Shown piece after piece: positions 63,833-64,000 of a DNA stretch of 64,000 nucleotides. Below the pieces are notes generated by a model that saw only the letters and a program-made list of their open reading frames with translations, was not told where the DNA came from and ran no database searches. The DNA comes from Halobacteriales archaeon QH_7_65_31. GTDB taxonomy: Archaea; Halobacteriota; Halobacteria; Halobacteriales; Haloarculaceae. Position numbers and translations under genes: made by a program. The DNA is taken from contig PXQU01000008.1 in assembly GCA_003021785.1 (NCBI GenBank), forward strand, positions 1 to 64,000, given 5' to 3'. Position 1 is the stretch's first letter. Each line of letters opens with the position of its first letter.

Positions 63833-64000
63833 TCAGATATACCCCTCAATATCTACGGACACTTCTTCGGGGACCGCTTCGTCTCGGTCGGTAACTCTGA
63901 CGAGTAACGAGTGGGTCCGTAGATCGTCTGGGCCACTTCTCGGGGAGTCGATCGAAACGTCGAGACGAAGCCCGTGCTCTCGTCGAGAGATCGCATCTAA
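63833..64000 (-). CDS. C-terminal end of an unidentified gene (cut by window edge)
   Basis: The last 55 codons of a minus-strand gene enter from the right edge and stop at 63833. The tail reads LDVSIDSPRSGPDD ... LLVRVTDRDEAVPEEVSVDIEGYI, a beta-rich acidic pattern with haloarchaeal codon use. I do not recognise the family. The stop faces the epimerase gene (convergent). Confidence 0.5.
   Translation of the reverse strand, partial: LDAISRREHGLRLDVSIDSPRSGPDDLRTHSLLVRVTDRDEAVPEEVSVDIEGYI

Overview
The window is a chromosomal stretch of a haloarchaeon (class Halobacteria). The support is the uniformly high GC, the acidic Asp/Glu-rich proteins, leaderless-style promoters with a TATA element about 25-30 nt before the ATG, and the gene set: Spt5-SecE-FtsZ1, an aCPSF1 beta-CASP nuclease, sn-glycerol-1-phosphate dehydrogenase for archaeal lipids, PHP-containing PolX, archaeal-type ProRS, DTD2-type D-aminoacyl-tRNA deacylase, a CetZ tubulin and many haloarchaea-restricted small families. 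I saw no rRNA, tRNA, CRISPR array, integrase or intact transposon. This reads as core chromosome with a few accessory patches. The genus cannot be fixed from this sequence alone.

Layout. 1-10.6 kb: end of a PHP-domain gene, a tandem C2H2 zinc-finger protein, an erythromycin-esterase-like hydrolase, the ftsZ1/secE/spt5 group, an MFS transporter, dtdA, and a three-gene operon (secreted CARDB-like protein, ABC ATPase, MacB-type permease). 10.7-27.6 kb: an HTH regulator with a likely self-operator, a DUF5788/polX/Mut7-C run, a DUF7139 membrane protein, a sugar nucleotidyltransferase, a Dph6-like PP-loop enzyme, DUF373, sppA, a coiled-coil protein, DUF371, aCPSF1, azlCD, proS and two small membrane-protein genes. 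27.8-45.7 kb: gltB, an epimerase, egsA, an inactive Nudix-like protein, an S9 peptidase, grpE-dnaK-dnaJ, an AMP-binding-like pseudoenzyme, acs and gatB. 45.7-53.3 kb: a small AT-rich patch with a wHTH gene and a palindromic operator, a membrane protein, a phosphodiesterase-like protein, cetZ, and a DUF7504-like + CHAT (caspase-like) protease operon with a convergent 44-residue hydrophobic peptide gene. 53.4-62.2 kb: an eight-gene operon for a haloarchaeal type IV pilus/T2SS-like machine (coiled-coil, membrane anchor, GspE-type ATPase, GspF-type membrane protein and four pseudopilin/secreted-like proteins). 62.3-64 kb: DUF5791, an NAD-dependent epimerase and the C-terminal end of an unidentified gene.

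Most notable points. (1) Two copies of a ~150 bp structured element lie just after proS and after dnaJ; several stems are kept by compensatory base changes. (2) The DUF7504-like/CHAT/short hydrophobic peptide module looks like a protease-effector system. (3) The pseudopilin operon has an inverted repeat over its promoter. (4) Two genes are broken in frame: dnaJ at the end of the J domain, and the T2SS-F gene, where one G too many in a G4 run explains the shift. (5) Two convergent gene pairs end on opposite strands within the same CTAG palindrome.
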